Shown piece by piece: positions 1 through 5,206 of a stretch of 5,807 bases of DNA (position 1 is its first letter; every line of letters starts with the position of its first letter). The stretch is from positions 1,211-7,017 of the forward strand of contig PLXL01000026.1 in NCBI GenBank assembly GCA_003153215.1. Reading direction: 5' to 3'. The notes beneath the pieces are model-generated. The model worked only from the letters and a program-made list of their open reading frames with translations, was not told the origin of the DNA and searched no databases. The DNA comes from Candidatus Dormiibacterota bacterium (lineage in GTDB: Bacteria > Chloroflexota > Dormibacteria > Aeolococcales > Aeolococcaceae). The position numbers and the translations under genes are program-made.

Positions 1-884
1 TGATGGCTGATCTGCCGGCGGCTACCGAGGATCAGATCGGCTGGAAGCTGGTCGAAGAGTTGTCCATCAGAGCCGCCAAGCTCCTCGAGCCGGCTTTTGA
101 GACGTCTCACGGACGCGACGGGCGACTCTCCATACAGATTGATCCCCGGTTGTATCGGAACCCCGAGGCGATGGTCGAGAACGCGGTCGCCTTCGCCGGA
201 CTGGCACCCAACATGATCGTGAAGATCCCGGCCACCGCCGCGGGCATTCCGGCCATGGAGGAGGCGACGTATCGAGGCGTGAGCATCAACGCGACCGTTT
301 GCTTCACGCTTCCGCAGTGCATCGCCGTTGCGGAGAGTGTCGAGCGAGGACTTCGCCGTCGTGAGGCCGCGGGCAAGGAGATCGCGTCGATGGGTCCGAT
401 GTGCACCATCATGGTCGGCCGTCTCGACGACTGGCTCAAGGTGGTGATGGACAAGCAGGGCATCAGCGTCGATCCTGGGTGCTTGGAGTGGGCGGGGGTC
501 GCCGTGTTCAAGAAGGCGTATGGGATTTTCCGCGAGCGTGGCTACCGGCTCCGGCTCCTCTCGGCGGCTTTTCGCAACCATATGCACTGGAGTGAGCTGA
601 TCGGCGCGGATGCGGTGATCTCGCCGCCGTACACCTGGCAGAAGCGGTTCAATGCCAGTGATGTCGAGGTCCGCCCGCGAATCGACGACCCGGTGGATCC
701 GCGTCTGATGGACCTGCTTCTCCGCCATTTCGTCGACTTTCGCCGCGCCTACGCGGAGGATGGAATTGCCACGGAGGAGTTCGACCAGTTCGGCCCGACC
801 GTGCGCACCTTGCGTCAGTTCATCGCCGCCGTCGGCGGGGTGGGCGCCCTGGTCCGTGATGTGATGCTTCCCGATCTCGCTTGA
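1..884 (+). CDS. Transaldolase family protein, 5'-truncated by window edge
   Basis: Class I aldolase of the transaldolase family, expected to be cytosolic and to transfer or cleave a dihydroxyacetone unit between sugar phosphates through a lysine Schiff base. Counting from the ATG at base 3, the Schiff-base lysine is K74 in MIVKIPAT. It is followed by GVSINATVCFTLPQ (92-105), the family's 'INxT..F...Q' strand, then CTIMVGRLDDWLK (134-146), AGVAVFKKAYGIF (164-176) and the C-terminal RFNASDVEVRPRIDDPVDP region (215-233). That ATG is probably not the true start. The first barrel strand with its conserved Asp and the 'NPxxV' segment normally precedes K74 by well over 100 residues and is missing, so the real N-terminus should lie before the window. 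The exact substrate cannot be told from the sequence. The stop lies 10 bases before the IclR gene, so the two are probably co-transcribed and the regulator may control this enzyme. The family call is firm; canonical pentose-phosphate transaldolase activity is not. Confidence 0.9.
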   Translation, partial: MADLPAATEDQIGWKLVEELSIRAAKLLEPAFETSHGRDGRLSIQIDPRLYRNPEAMVENAVAFAGLAPNMIVKIPATAAGIPAMEEATYRGVSINATVCFTLPQCIAVAESVERGLRRREAAGKEIASMGPMCTIMVGRLDDWLKVVMDKQGISVDPGCLEWAGVAVFKKAYGIFRERGYRLRLLSAAFRNHMHWSELIGADAVISPPYTWQKRFNASDVEVRPRIDDPVDPRLMDLLLRHFVDFRRAYAEDGIATEEFDQFGPTVRTLRQFIAAVGGVGALVRDVMLPDLA

Positions 885-894
885 GAGGCCGAGC

Positions 895-1674
895 GTGCAA
901 ACTGCCCCGGGAGACCAAGCCCCGAACGTGATTGCCAAGGCGGGAAGGGTGCTCGGTCAGTTGGGCGAGAGATCCGATCTGACCGTCCGAGAGCTCTCCA
1001 TCAGCCTCGGAGAGCCCCGCCCCACGGTCCACCGGATTCTCCAGAACCTCGCCGCGCTCGGATACGTCGAGGCGGGTCCGAAGCGCGGGACCTATCGGCT
1101 CGGCTTGGAGCTGTTCCGGCTCGGGTCCTTGGTCGCCTTGCGAGTCGACGTGCGAGAGGCGGCCGCCTCGGTGATGAAGGACATCCACCGAGACTTGGAG
1201 GAGACCGTTTACCTCGTCATCCGGCGGGATCATGAGGCCGTGTGCATCGACCGGATCGAAGGACTGCACATCCGATCCATGCTCCTCACACTTGGAGGGT
1301 CGTTGCCCCTGCACCTCGGTGCCGGACCGCGCGCTCTGCTCGCGCACCTGCCCCGCGCCTACTGGGACGAGTACCTCGTAGCGGCGAAGCTCACCCCACT
1401 CACCCCAGAGTCCCCGACCACGAAGCACCAGGTTCTGGAGCTTCTCGAGGACACCCTGCGGAGAGGCTATGCGGTCAGCGATCAAGATGTCGTCGTCGGC
1501 ATCGCCTCGGTGGGTGCGCCGATCTTCGATGGTACCGGACAGGTGGCGGCCGCGATCTCCATCGGCGGTCTGGCTACTCTGGTTCTGGGCAATTCACGCG
1601 GCGATCGCGTCATCGAGCTGGTGACCAGTGGCGCTCGCCGAATCTCCGAAGCCATGGGCTATCGTCCATCCTGA
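895..1674 (+). CDS. IclR family transcriptional regulator
   Basis: DNA-binding regulator of 259 residues, the usual IclR length. The N-terminal winged helix-turn-helix spans about residues 14-75. The LTVRELSISLG helix (29-39) and the recognition helix RPTVHRILQNLAALGYV (42-58) are followed by the wing (TYRLGLELFRLG, 66-77). The C-terminal effector-binding domain (about 90-255) shows the typical VYLVIRRDHEAVCIDRIEG (105-123), PLHLGAGPRALLA (138-150), DVVVGIASVGAPIFD (198-212) and AAISIGG (219-225) blocks. The GTG start at 895 is chosen because GAGAGG lies five bases upstream; a second in-frame GTG at 928 would still keep the whole helix-turn-helix. IclR proteins usually bind small organic acids or sugar derivatives and act as dimers or tetramers. 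The ligand cannot be read here. Tight linkage to the transaldolase suggests control of this sugar-phosphate operon, and the Tm-1 operon 1.2 kb downstream is a further possible target. Confidence 0.95.
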   Translation: MQTAPGDQAPNVIAKAGRVLGQLGERSDLTVRELSISLGEPRPTVHRILQNLAALGYVEAGPKRGTYRLGLELFRLGSLVALRVDVREAAASVMKDIHRDLEETVYLVIRRDHEAVCIDRIEGLHIRSMLLTLGGSLPLHLGAGPRALLAHLPRAYWDEYLVAAKLTPLTPESPTTKHQVLELLEDTLRRGYAVSDQDVVVGIASVGAPIFDGTGQVAAAISIGGLATLVLGNSRGDRVIELVTSGARRISEAMGYRPS

Positions 1675-1703
1675 TGGCCTCTGCGTGACGTCGACGCACC
1701 GCG

Positions 1704-1716
1704 GATCAATCTGATC
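1704..1716. promoter_or_regulatory. Small perfect inverted repeat before phosphatase gene
   Basis: GATCA-atc-TGATC is a perfect 5-base inverted repeat in the 61-base gap between the IclR gene and the phosphatase. It lies just upstream of the AGGAG ribosome binding site. It could be a protein-binding half-site pair, but arms this short arise by chance, so the call is weak. Confidence 0.2.
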
Positions 1717-1722
1717 ACTCAC

Positions 1723-1727
1723 AGGAG
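1723..1727 (+). promoter_or_regulatory. Ribosome binding site for ACG-start phosphatase
   Basis: AGGAG is followed by eight bases (ctggcgac) and then ACG at 1736. This is ideal Shine-Dalgarno spacing for a start at 1736. No other start codon in any frame near it opens a usable reading frame. The site therefore argues that translation begins, or once began, at 1736. Confidence 0.6.
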
Positions 1728-1735
1728 CTGGCGAC

Positions 1736-2539
1736 ACGTCCACGGCAGCGGGTAAGAGCCAGGGGATCTCGTCTGCGCCCAACCTTCGCGACGTCGGGGG
1801 ATACCTCACCCGCGATGGCCATCGGGTCCGGACCGGCCTCCTCTATCGGTCGAGCGCCCTGCACCACCTGGCAGGCGATGATGCTGCAGCGTTTGCCCGG
1901 CTTGGTATCCGGACGGTATACGACCTGCGCAGCGATCCCGAGCGGCAAGCGCAACCGGAACAGCTGCCCCGCGGTACGAAGTACGTCGTCGCAGACGTGA
2001 TCGGTGACGCCATGCGCGGCAGCTTCGCCCAAGTGACGGAGATGCTGTCCAATCCCGAGCTGGCTCGGGATCTTCTCGGAGAGGGTCGAGGCATCTCCAT
2101 GTGGACTGAGCTCTACCATGACTTCGTCCGGCTCGAGAGCGCCCGTGCCGCCTACGGACGGCTGTTCACGGGCATCGCCGACGAAGTCAACCGGCCAGCC
2201 CTCTACCACTGCTCGACGGGAAAGGACCGCACGGGCTGGGCGACAGCTGCGTTGCTCCTGCTTCTCGATGTCCCGTACGAGTTCGTGATGAAGGATTTCC
2301 TCCGCAGTGCGATCTACCTGCGGCCGCTTGTCGAGCCCATGACCGATGTCTTCGCAGCCCGTGGTGGTGACCCTGGGCTCCTGCAGCCGTTCCTGGGAAT
2401 CGTGCCTCACTACCTGGACGCCGCTCGCGACGAGGTCTCCCGTTCCTTCGGGACCATTGAGGGCTACTTTGCCATGGGTCTGAACGTCGATGCGGCGATT
2501 CAGCAGGTCCTGCGCGAGGCGCTCCTGGTGCGCGACTGA
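1736..2539 (+). CDS. PtpB-like tyrosine/dual-specificity protein phosphatase, apparent ACG start
   Basis: Cysteine-dependent phosphatase of the Y_phosphatase3 type (the family of mycobacterial PtpB), which hydrolyses phosphotyrosine and sometimes phosphoserine/threonine or phosphoinositide groups. With numbering from 1736 (267 residues), the P-loop is HCSTGKDRT, with nucleophile C159 and phosphate-binding R165. The Lys-Asp inside the loop is typical of PtpB-like enzymes. The N-terminal family hallmarks NLRDVGGY (16-23), TGLLYRSS and YDLRSDPE (62-69) are all in frame and uninterrupted. They lie upstream of the first conventional starts (GTG 1988, ATG 1997), which would give only about 180 residues and lose these motifs. 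An in-frame stop at 1712 closes the frame on the left. Between 1715 and 1988 there is no ATG, GTG or TTG. The codon correctly spaced after AGGAG is ACG, and the next codons read STAAGKSQG, a plausible N-terminus. The gene may use a rare ACG start, carry a start-loss mutation, or contain a base error. No signal peptide is visible. Confidence 0.82.
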   Translation, partial: TSTAAGKSQGISSAPNLRDVGGYLTRDGHRVRTGLLYRSSALHHLAGDDAAAFARLGIRTVYDLRSDPERQAQPEQLPRGTKYVVADVIGDAMRGSFAQVTEMLSNPELARDLLGEGRGISMWTELYHDFVRLESARAAYGRLFTGIADEVNRPALYHCSTGKDRTGWATAALLLLLDVPYEFVMKDFLRSAIYLRPLVEPMTDVFAARGGDPGLLQPFLGIVPHYLDAARDEVSRSFGTIEGYFAMGLNVDAAIQQVLREALLVRD

Positions 2540-2620
2540 CCAGATCTGCTGGCCGAAACTGACCACCTCAGCTTTGTGTGTCTGAGGAACAGGGCGCGGT
2601 CCAGGTCGGGAGCTGACCAC
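2536..2620 (+). repeat. Three direct copies of CTGACCA
   Basis: CTGACCA occurs at 2536, 2559 and 2613, the last two extended to CTGACCAC. The first copy overlaps the phosphatase stop codon. The middle copy is also part of a short inverted repeat, CTGA-ccacc-TCAG (2559-2571). Spaced TGACCA-like words are reminiscent of IS21-type element ends, but no transposase fragment or element boundary is visible, so this is only a repeat cluster of unknown role. Confidence 0.4.
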
Positions 2621-2624
2621 GCGC
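2594..2624 (+). terminator. Possible GC-rich terminator stem after phosphatase gene
   Basis: GCGCGGTC (2594-2601) can pair with GAC-ca-CGCGC (2615-2624), giving eight base pairs with a two-base bulge and a 13-base loop, 54 bases after the phosphatase stop. There is no U-tract. High-GC bacteria often use such stems, but the bulge and large loop make the call tentative. Confidence 0.3.
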
Positions 2625-2644
2625 TCCTCGGAGGGCGAATCACG

Positions 2645-2658
2645 CCGCCTCGAGGCGG
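2645..2658. repeat. Perfect 14-base palindrome
   Basis: CCGCCTCGAGGCGG is self-complementary over 14 bases with no spacer. With no loop it is unlikely to be an RNA terminator. It could bind a dimeric regulator. It also contains a CTCGAG core and may be chance in GC-rich DNA. Confidence 0.4.
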
Positions 2659-2690
2659 GTCTCAACTGCGTGTTGAAGCACTAGATTCTA

Positions 2691-2761
2691 CCCTCTTGCA
2701 AGCCCGCAGACAAGGGGCGTAAGTCCCCGTCAAGTGAGCGACAAACCCCCCTGGCAGAGGG
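2691..2761 (+). other. Nested inverted repeat, possible structured RNA or terminator
   Basis: CCCTCT-t-GC (2691-2699) can pair with GC-AGAGGG (2754-2761), closing a domain with one bulged T. Inside it, GGGG (2714-2717) and CCCC (2725-2728) form a small hairpin with a seven-base loop, CGTAAGT. I recognise no known riboswitch in it. It lies before the candidate -10 element, so it would be transcribed only by read-through from the left or from an earlier promoter. Confidence 0.3.
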
Positions 2762-2780
2762 AGGGAGCGAGAGGTATTAA
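2751..2780 (+). promoter_or_regulatory. Candidate promoter of Tm-1 operon
   Basis: CTGGCA (2751-2756) matches the sigma-70-type -35 box at four of six bases. TATTAA (2775-2780) is the best -10-like box, with an 18-base spacer. This would start transcription about 145 bases before the Tm-1 gene, ahead of the palindrome cluster at 2831-2885. GGTATT (2773-2778) is also mirrored by AATACC (2810-2815). The AT-rich patch stands out against the surrounding GC-rich DNA, but the -35 box is weak. Confidence 0.35.
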
Positions 2781-2830
2781 ATTGGTGAGTTCAAGGGGAT
2801 GATGCCGCAAATACCATGGCCCGACAGACC

Positions 2831-2885
2831 TTTCCGCGCTCGGAGATTTCCGCGCGGAGGGTAGCTTTGCAGATCCCCGCGGAGA
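2831..2885. promoter_or_regulatory. Cluster of related palindromes, candidate operator
   Basis: Two direct copies of TTTCCGCGC start at 2831 and 2847, 16 bases apart. Each is the left part of a palindrome, TCCG-cgct-CGGA (2833-2844) and TCCGCGCGGA (2849-2858). A third related word, CCGCGGAGA, lies at 2877-2885. Near-identical palindromes in tandem, about 50-100 bases before the Tm-1 start codon and downstream of the candidate -10 box, look like repeated sites for a dimeric repressor. The IclR-type protein encoded at 895 is one candidate, without direct evidence. Confidence 0.45.
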
Positions 2886-2916
2886 CCGGCCGACGGCTGA
2901 GTCGTGATTGCCAGCG

Positions 2917-2923
2917 AAGGAGG
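2917..2923 (+). promoter_or_regulatory. Ribosome binding site of Tm-1 gene
   Basis: AAGGAGG is followed by eight bases and ATG at 2932. This decides against the in-frame TTG at 2908, which lies upstream of the site, and makes GTG 2929 (five bases away) only a minor alternative. Confidence 0.8.
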
Positions 2924-2931
2924 AGCCAGTG

Positions 2932-4140
2932 ATGCCAAAGACAGTCGTGCTCGTGGGTGCCATCGACACGAAGGGCAGAGAGTTCGAATACGTAAAAGGC
3001 TTACTCAACAAGCGAGGTCTCACCACCTTGGTCGTCGACTTCGGGGTCATGGGCGAGCCCGTCTTCGCCCCCGATGTGCTGCGGGCCGAAGTGGCTGCCG
3101 CCGGAGGCGGCGACATCGCGCGGCTCAGCACGGGGGAGCACAAGGACGAGGCGATGCGGGCCATGGCAAAGGGGCTGGCCGTGGTCGTCCGCCGGCTCCA
3201 TGATGAGGGCAAGCTCGACGGGGTCATCGGCATGGGCGGAAGCGGCGGCACCTCGATCGCCACGACCGCGATGCGCAGTCTCCCCGTCGGCGTGCCCAAG
3301 GTGATGGTTTCGACCATGGCCGGAGGCGACGTCAGTGCCTTCGCAGGATCGAAGGACATCACGTTCATGCCCTCGATCGTCGATGTGGCCGGTTTCAACC
3401 GCATCAGCCGGCGGATCTATACGAACGCGGCCGGTGCGATCGCTGGCATGGTTGAGACTGAGCTGCCCGTGACAATTGATGAGAAGCCGCTCATAGCGGC
3501 GTCCATGTTCGGCAACACCACGACGGCAGTCGACCACGCCCGTGAGATCCTGGAAGGCAAGGGCTACGAGGTCCTGGTCTTCCACGCGACCGGCTCCGGG
3601 GGCCGCACCATGGAGGAGCTGATCACCGACGGATACATCACGGCGCTGCTCGACATGACGACCACCGAGCTCGCTGATGAGGTGTGCGGTGGCGTTCTGA
3701 GCGCCGGGCCTGAACGATGCATGGCAGCATCGAAGGCGGGGATTCCCGTCCTTTTGGTCCCGGGATGCGTCGACATGGCGAACTTCGGCGGTATCGCCAC
3801 CGTTCCCGAGAAGTACCGTGATCGGCTGCTCTACGAGTGGAATCCCGACGTCACGCTCTTGCGCACGAACGTGGAGGAGAACCGGCGCATCGGCGAGCTG
3901 CTGGCCGCCGCGGCCAACGCAGCAACCGGGCCCGTCAAGTTCCTGTTCCCACTCGGCGGTGTCTCCATGCTCGACTCAGAGGGGCACGAGTTCTGGGATC
4001 CCGAGGCCGATCAGACGTGCTTCAACACCATCGAGGCCAACCTACGGGCGGACATCCCCGTGATCAAGATGACCGAGAACATCAATGACCCGGCGTTCTC
4101 CGAGCACGCCGTCGAAACGCTGCTCGGCATGCTGCGGTAG
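2932..4140 (+). CDS. Tm-1-like ATP-binding domain protein (UPF0261 family)
   Basis: Bacterial homologue of the N-terminal half of the tomato Tm-1 protein, 402 residues, close to the family's usual 400 or so. The enzymatic role in bacteria is not established to my knowledge; the plant domain binds ATP. Visible blocks are VVLVGAIDTKGREFEYVK (5-22), the glycine-rich IGMGGSGGTSIAT (99-111), MASTMAGGD-like VSTMAGGDVSAF (126-137), MFGNTTTAVDHAR (192-204), FHATGSGGRTME (217-228), DMTTTELADEV (241-251) with GGVLSAGPER (253-262), VPGCVDMANFG (276-286) and FLFPLGGVSMLD (337-348). ATG 2932 is chosen because AAGGAGG lies eight bases before it and the protein then begins MPKTVVLVG, directly at the first strand. 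No signal peptide or membrane segment is seen, so it should be cytosolic. It is followed after 62 bases by the TIM-barrel gene, its regular partner and the other half of plant Tm-1. Confidence 0.93.
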   Translation: MPKTVVLVGAIDTKGREFEYVKGLLNKRGLTTLVVDFGVMGEPVFAPDVLRAEVAAAGGGDIARLSTGEHKDEAMRAMAKGLAVVVRRLHDEGKLDGVIGMGGSGGTSIATTAMRSLPVGVPKVMVSTMAGGDVSAFAGSKDITFMPSIVDVAGFNRISRRIYTNAAGAIAGMVETELPVTIDEKPLIAASMFGNTTTAVDHAREILEGKGYEVLVFHATGSGGRTMEELITDGYITALLDMTTTELADEVCGGVLSAGPERCMAASKAGIPVLLVPGCVDMANFGGIATVPEKYRDRLLYEWNPDVTLLRTNVEENRRIGELLAAAANAATGPVKFLFPLGGVSMLDSEGHEFWDPEADQTCFNTIEANLRADIPVIKMTENINDPAFSEHAVETLLGMLR

Positions 4141-4143
4141 CCG

Positions 4144-4183
4144 CCGTAAGCACAGTTGATCCAGCCCGTGAGCGAGCTTACGG
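4144..4183 (+). promoter_or_regulatory. Intercistronic inverted repeat in Tm-1 operon
   Basis: CCGTAAGC (4144-4151) pairs perfectly with GCTTACGG (4176-4183) over eight bases, with a 24-base loop. It starts three bases after the Tm-1 stop and ends four bases before the AAGGAGGT of the next gene. No U-tract follows, so termination is unlikely. It may protect the upstream message, set the expression ratio of the two proteins, or bind a regulator. Confidence 0.45.
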
Positions 4184-4187
4184 GGAC

Positions 4188-4195
4188 AAGGAGGT
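4188..4195 (+). promoter_or_regulatory. Strong ribosome binding site of TIM-barrel gene
   Basis: AAGGAGGT is an almost perfect anti-16S match, seven bases before ATG 4203. It sits directly after the intercistronic inverted repeat, so folding of that repeat would leave the site exposed at the foot of the stem. Confidence 0.8.
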
Positions 4196-4202
4196 AAGGA
4201 CA

Positions 4203-5051
4203 ATGGCATTCACACGAGAAGAGATACTGCGGCGCCTGCGTGCGCAGGGTGCGGCGGGCAAGCCCATCGTGGGCTGCGGCGCGGGCACGGGAATCTCAGC
4301 CAAGATGGCCGAGGCGGGCGGTGCCGACCTCATCATCATCTACAACTCCGGGCGCTACCGGATGGCCGGGCGCGGCTCGCTCGCGGGCCTGCTCGCCTAC
4401 GGCGACGCCAACGCGATCGTGGAGGAGATGGGGGCCGAGGTGCTGCCGGTCGCAACGCAGACGCCCGTGCTTGCGGGTATCAACGGGACCGATCCGTTCC
4501 GCCTGATGCCCGTCTTCCTCCGCCATCTGAAGGAGATCGGCTTCTCGGGCGTGCAGAACTTCCCCACCGTCGGGTTGATCGACGGGGGGTTCCGCGCCGA
4601 CCTCGAAGCCACCGGCATGGGCTTCGAAAAGGAGGTCGAAGCCATCCATGTGGCCCATGAGATCGACCTCTTCACCTCGCCGTATGTCTTCGATGCGGAC
4701 CAGGCCAAGGCGATGGCTCGAGCTGGCGCTGACATCCTCGTCGCCCATATGGGCCTGACCACGGCCGGGACGATCGGAGCAGGCGTCTCACTCACGCTTG
4801 ATAAAGCTATCGAGCGAGTCCTGACGATTGCCGAGGCAGGGCGGAGCGTGCGCCCGGATATGCTGGTGATCTGCCACGGTGGTCCCTTCGACGAGCCCGA
4901 GAACGTTGGTGTGGCCCTTGCCAGGATGCCGGGCGTGAACGGCTTCTTCGGGGCTTCCAGTATCGAGCGGCTGCCCACGGAGCGGGCGATCAAAGGGCAG
5001 GTCCTGGAATTCAAGCGGCTCAAGGTGGCGCCACCAAAGGGCAAAAAGTAG
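4203..5051 (+). CDS. Phosphoenolpyruvate hydrolase family TIM-barrel protein
   Basis: TIM-barrel protein of 282 residues, the usual length for the family named 'phosphoenolpyruvate hydrolase' or 'TIM-barrel signal transduction protein', related to the PEP mutase/isocitrate lyase fold. The family name comes from similarity, and the reaction here is not proven. Visible elements are the N-terminal REEILRRLRAQ helix (5-15), GCGAGTGISAKMAEAGGADL (24-43), IIYNSGRYRMAGRGSLAGLL (45-64), YGDANAIV (66-73), VLAGINGTDP (89-98), GVQNFPTVGLIDG (116-128), the acidic ATGMGFEKEVEAI (136-148), ILVAHMGLTTAGTIGA (178-193), ICHGGPFDEPENV (223-235) and the phosphate-binding-like GFFGASSIERLP (247-258). The lysine-rich tail PPKGKK is unstructured. 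The start is fixed by AAGGAGGT seven bases upstream. The gene forms an operon with the Tm-1-like gene and ends before a strong hairpin. In plants and many fungi this domain is fused behind the Tm-1 domain, which implies that the two proteins act together. Confidence 0.93.
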   Translation: MAFTREEILRRLRAQGAAGKPIVGCGAGTGISAKMAEAGGADLIIIYNSGRYRMAGRGSLAGLLAYGDANAIVEEMGAEVLPVATQTPVLAGINGTDPFRLMPVFLRHLKEIGFSGVQNFPTVGLIDGGFRADLEATGMGFEKEVEAIHVAHEIDLFTSPYVFDADQAKAMARAGADILVAHMGLTTAGTIGAGVSLTLDKAIERVLTIAEAGRSVRPDMLVICHGGPFDEPENVGVALARMPGVNGFFGASSIERLPTERAIKGQVLEFKRLKVAPPKGKK

Positions 5052-5084
5052 TGAATGGTGCGTAGCTAGAGCTGGTTGATGAGG

Positions 5085-5117
5085 GCGGCAGGCGCCGGGT
5101 CCGCCGGCGCCTGCCGC
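5085..5117 (+). terminator. Strong GC-rich hairpin terminator
   Basis: GCGGCAGGCGCCGG (5085-5098) pairs perfectly with CCGGCGCCTGCCGC (5104-5117), a 14-base-pair stem with a five-base loop, 33 bases after the TIM-barrel stop codon. A pyrimidine-rich run (tcctcctctcctg) follows instead of a pure U-tract, as is common in high-GC bacteria. It separates the Tm-1 operon from comB. Confidence 0.8.
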
Positions 5118-5143
5118 TCCTCCTCTCCTGAGATAGGTTGCAC

Positions 5144-5206
5144 GGGAGGTACTTGGCGCTGCTCCCCCCATCCCTGGCGGATAGCGCGGCGTCGTGCGCA
5201 CCATGA
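5144..5206 (+). other. Possible 17-codon leader frame overlapping comB start
   Basis: GGGAGGT (5144-5150) is the best ribosome binding site ahead of comB but is 52 bases from its ATG. It is followed by a frame from TTG 5153, encoding MALLPPSLADSAASCAP, that ends at TGA 5204-5206. This overlaps the comB ATG in an ATGA junction. That arrangement allows translational coupling of comB, which lacks a good site of its own. The two-base gap between GGGAGGT and TTG is short; CTG at 5159 in the same frame is better spaced. The peptide has no recognisable homology. Confidence 0.25.

Larger units (their letters stand above)
2540..2931. other. Intergenic region, 392 bases, no convincing gene
   Basis: No conserved protein is seen on either strand. 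A plus-strand frame of 21 codons (ATG 2799 to TAG 2862) has only a poorly spaced AAGGGG before it. The stretch is locally less GC-rich around 2675-2700 and 2775-2815. It contains CTGACCA repeats, a possible terminator stem, a palindrome, a nested inverted repeat, a candidate promoter and a palindrome cluster, each listed separately. It most likely separates the left transcript from the Tm-1 operon and carries the control region of the latter. Confidence 0.7.

Noticed and set aside
820..1485. Minus-strand open frame of 221 codons opposite the IclR gene
   Set aside because: Its translation is rich in Arg, Gly and Glu with no domain, and the opposite strand is a complete IclR protein.
1997..2539. 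ATG 1997 as the start of the phosphatase
   Set aside because: It would remove NLRDVGGY and YDLRSDPE, which are conserved in the family and lie uninterrupted in the same frame upstream. No ribosome binding site precedes 1997.
1715..2665. Minus-strand open frame of 316 codons opposite the phosphatase gene
   Set aside because: It is longer than the ATG-started plus-strand frame but has no recognisable domain. The plus strand carries the HCSTGKDRT catalytic loop and the N-terminal family motifs. Long antisense frames are expected in high-GC DNA.
2799..2864. A 21-codon frame (ATG 2799 to TAG) as a leader peptide of the Tm-1 operon
   Set aside because: AAGGGG abuts the first ATG and is only three bases from the second, which is poor spacing. 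The peptide shows no regulatory codon run, and the frame overlaps the palindrome cluster that explains the sequence better.
2908..2931. TTG 2908 as the start of the Tm-1-like gene
   Set aside because: It lies upstream of the AAGGAGG that serves ATG 2932 and would translate the ribosome binding site itself. The family N-terminus begins at the MPKTVVLVG segment.
2540..2931. A tRNA, known riboswitch or CRISPR array in the long intergenic region
   Set aside because: No cloverleaf with a T-loop consensus, no recognisable riboswitch core and no regularly spaced repeats of CRISPR length were found by eye.
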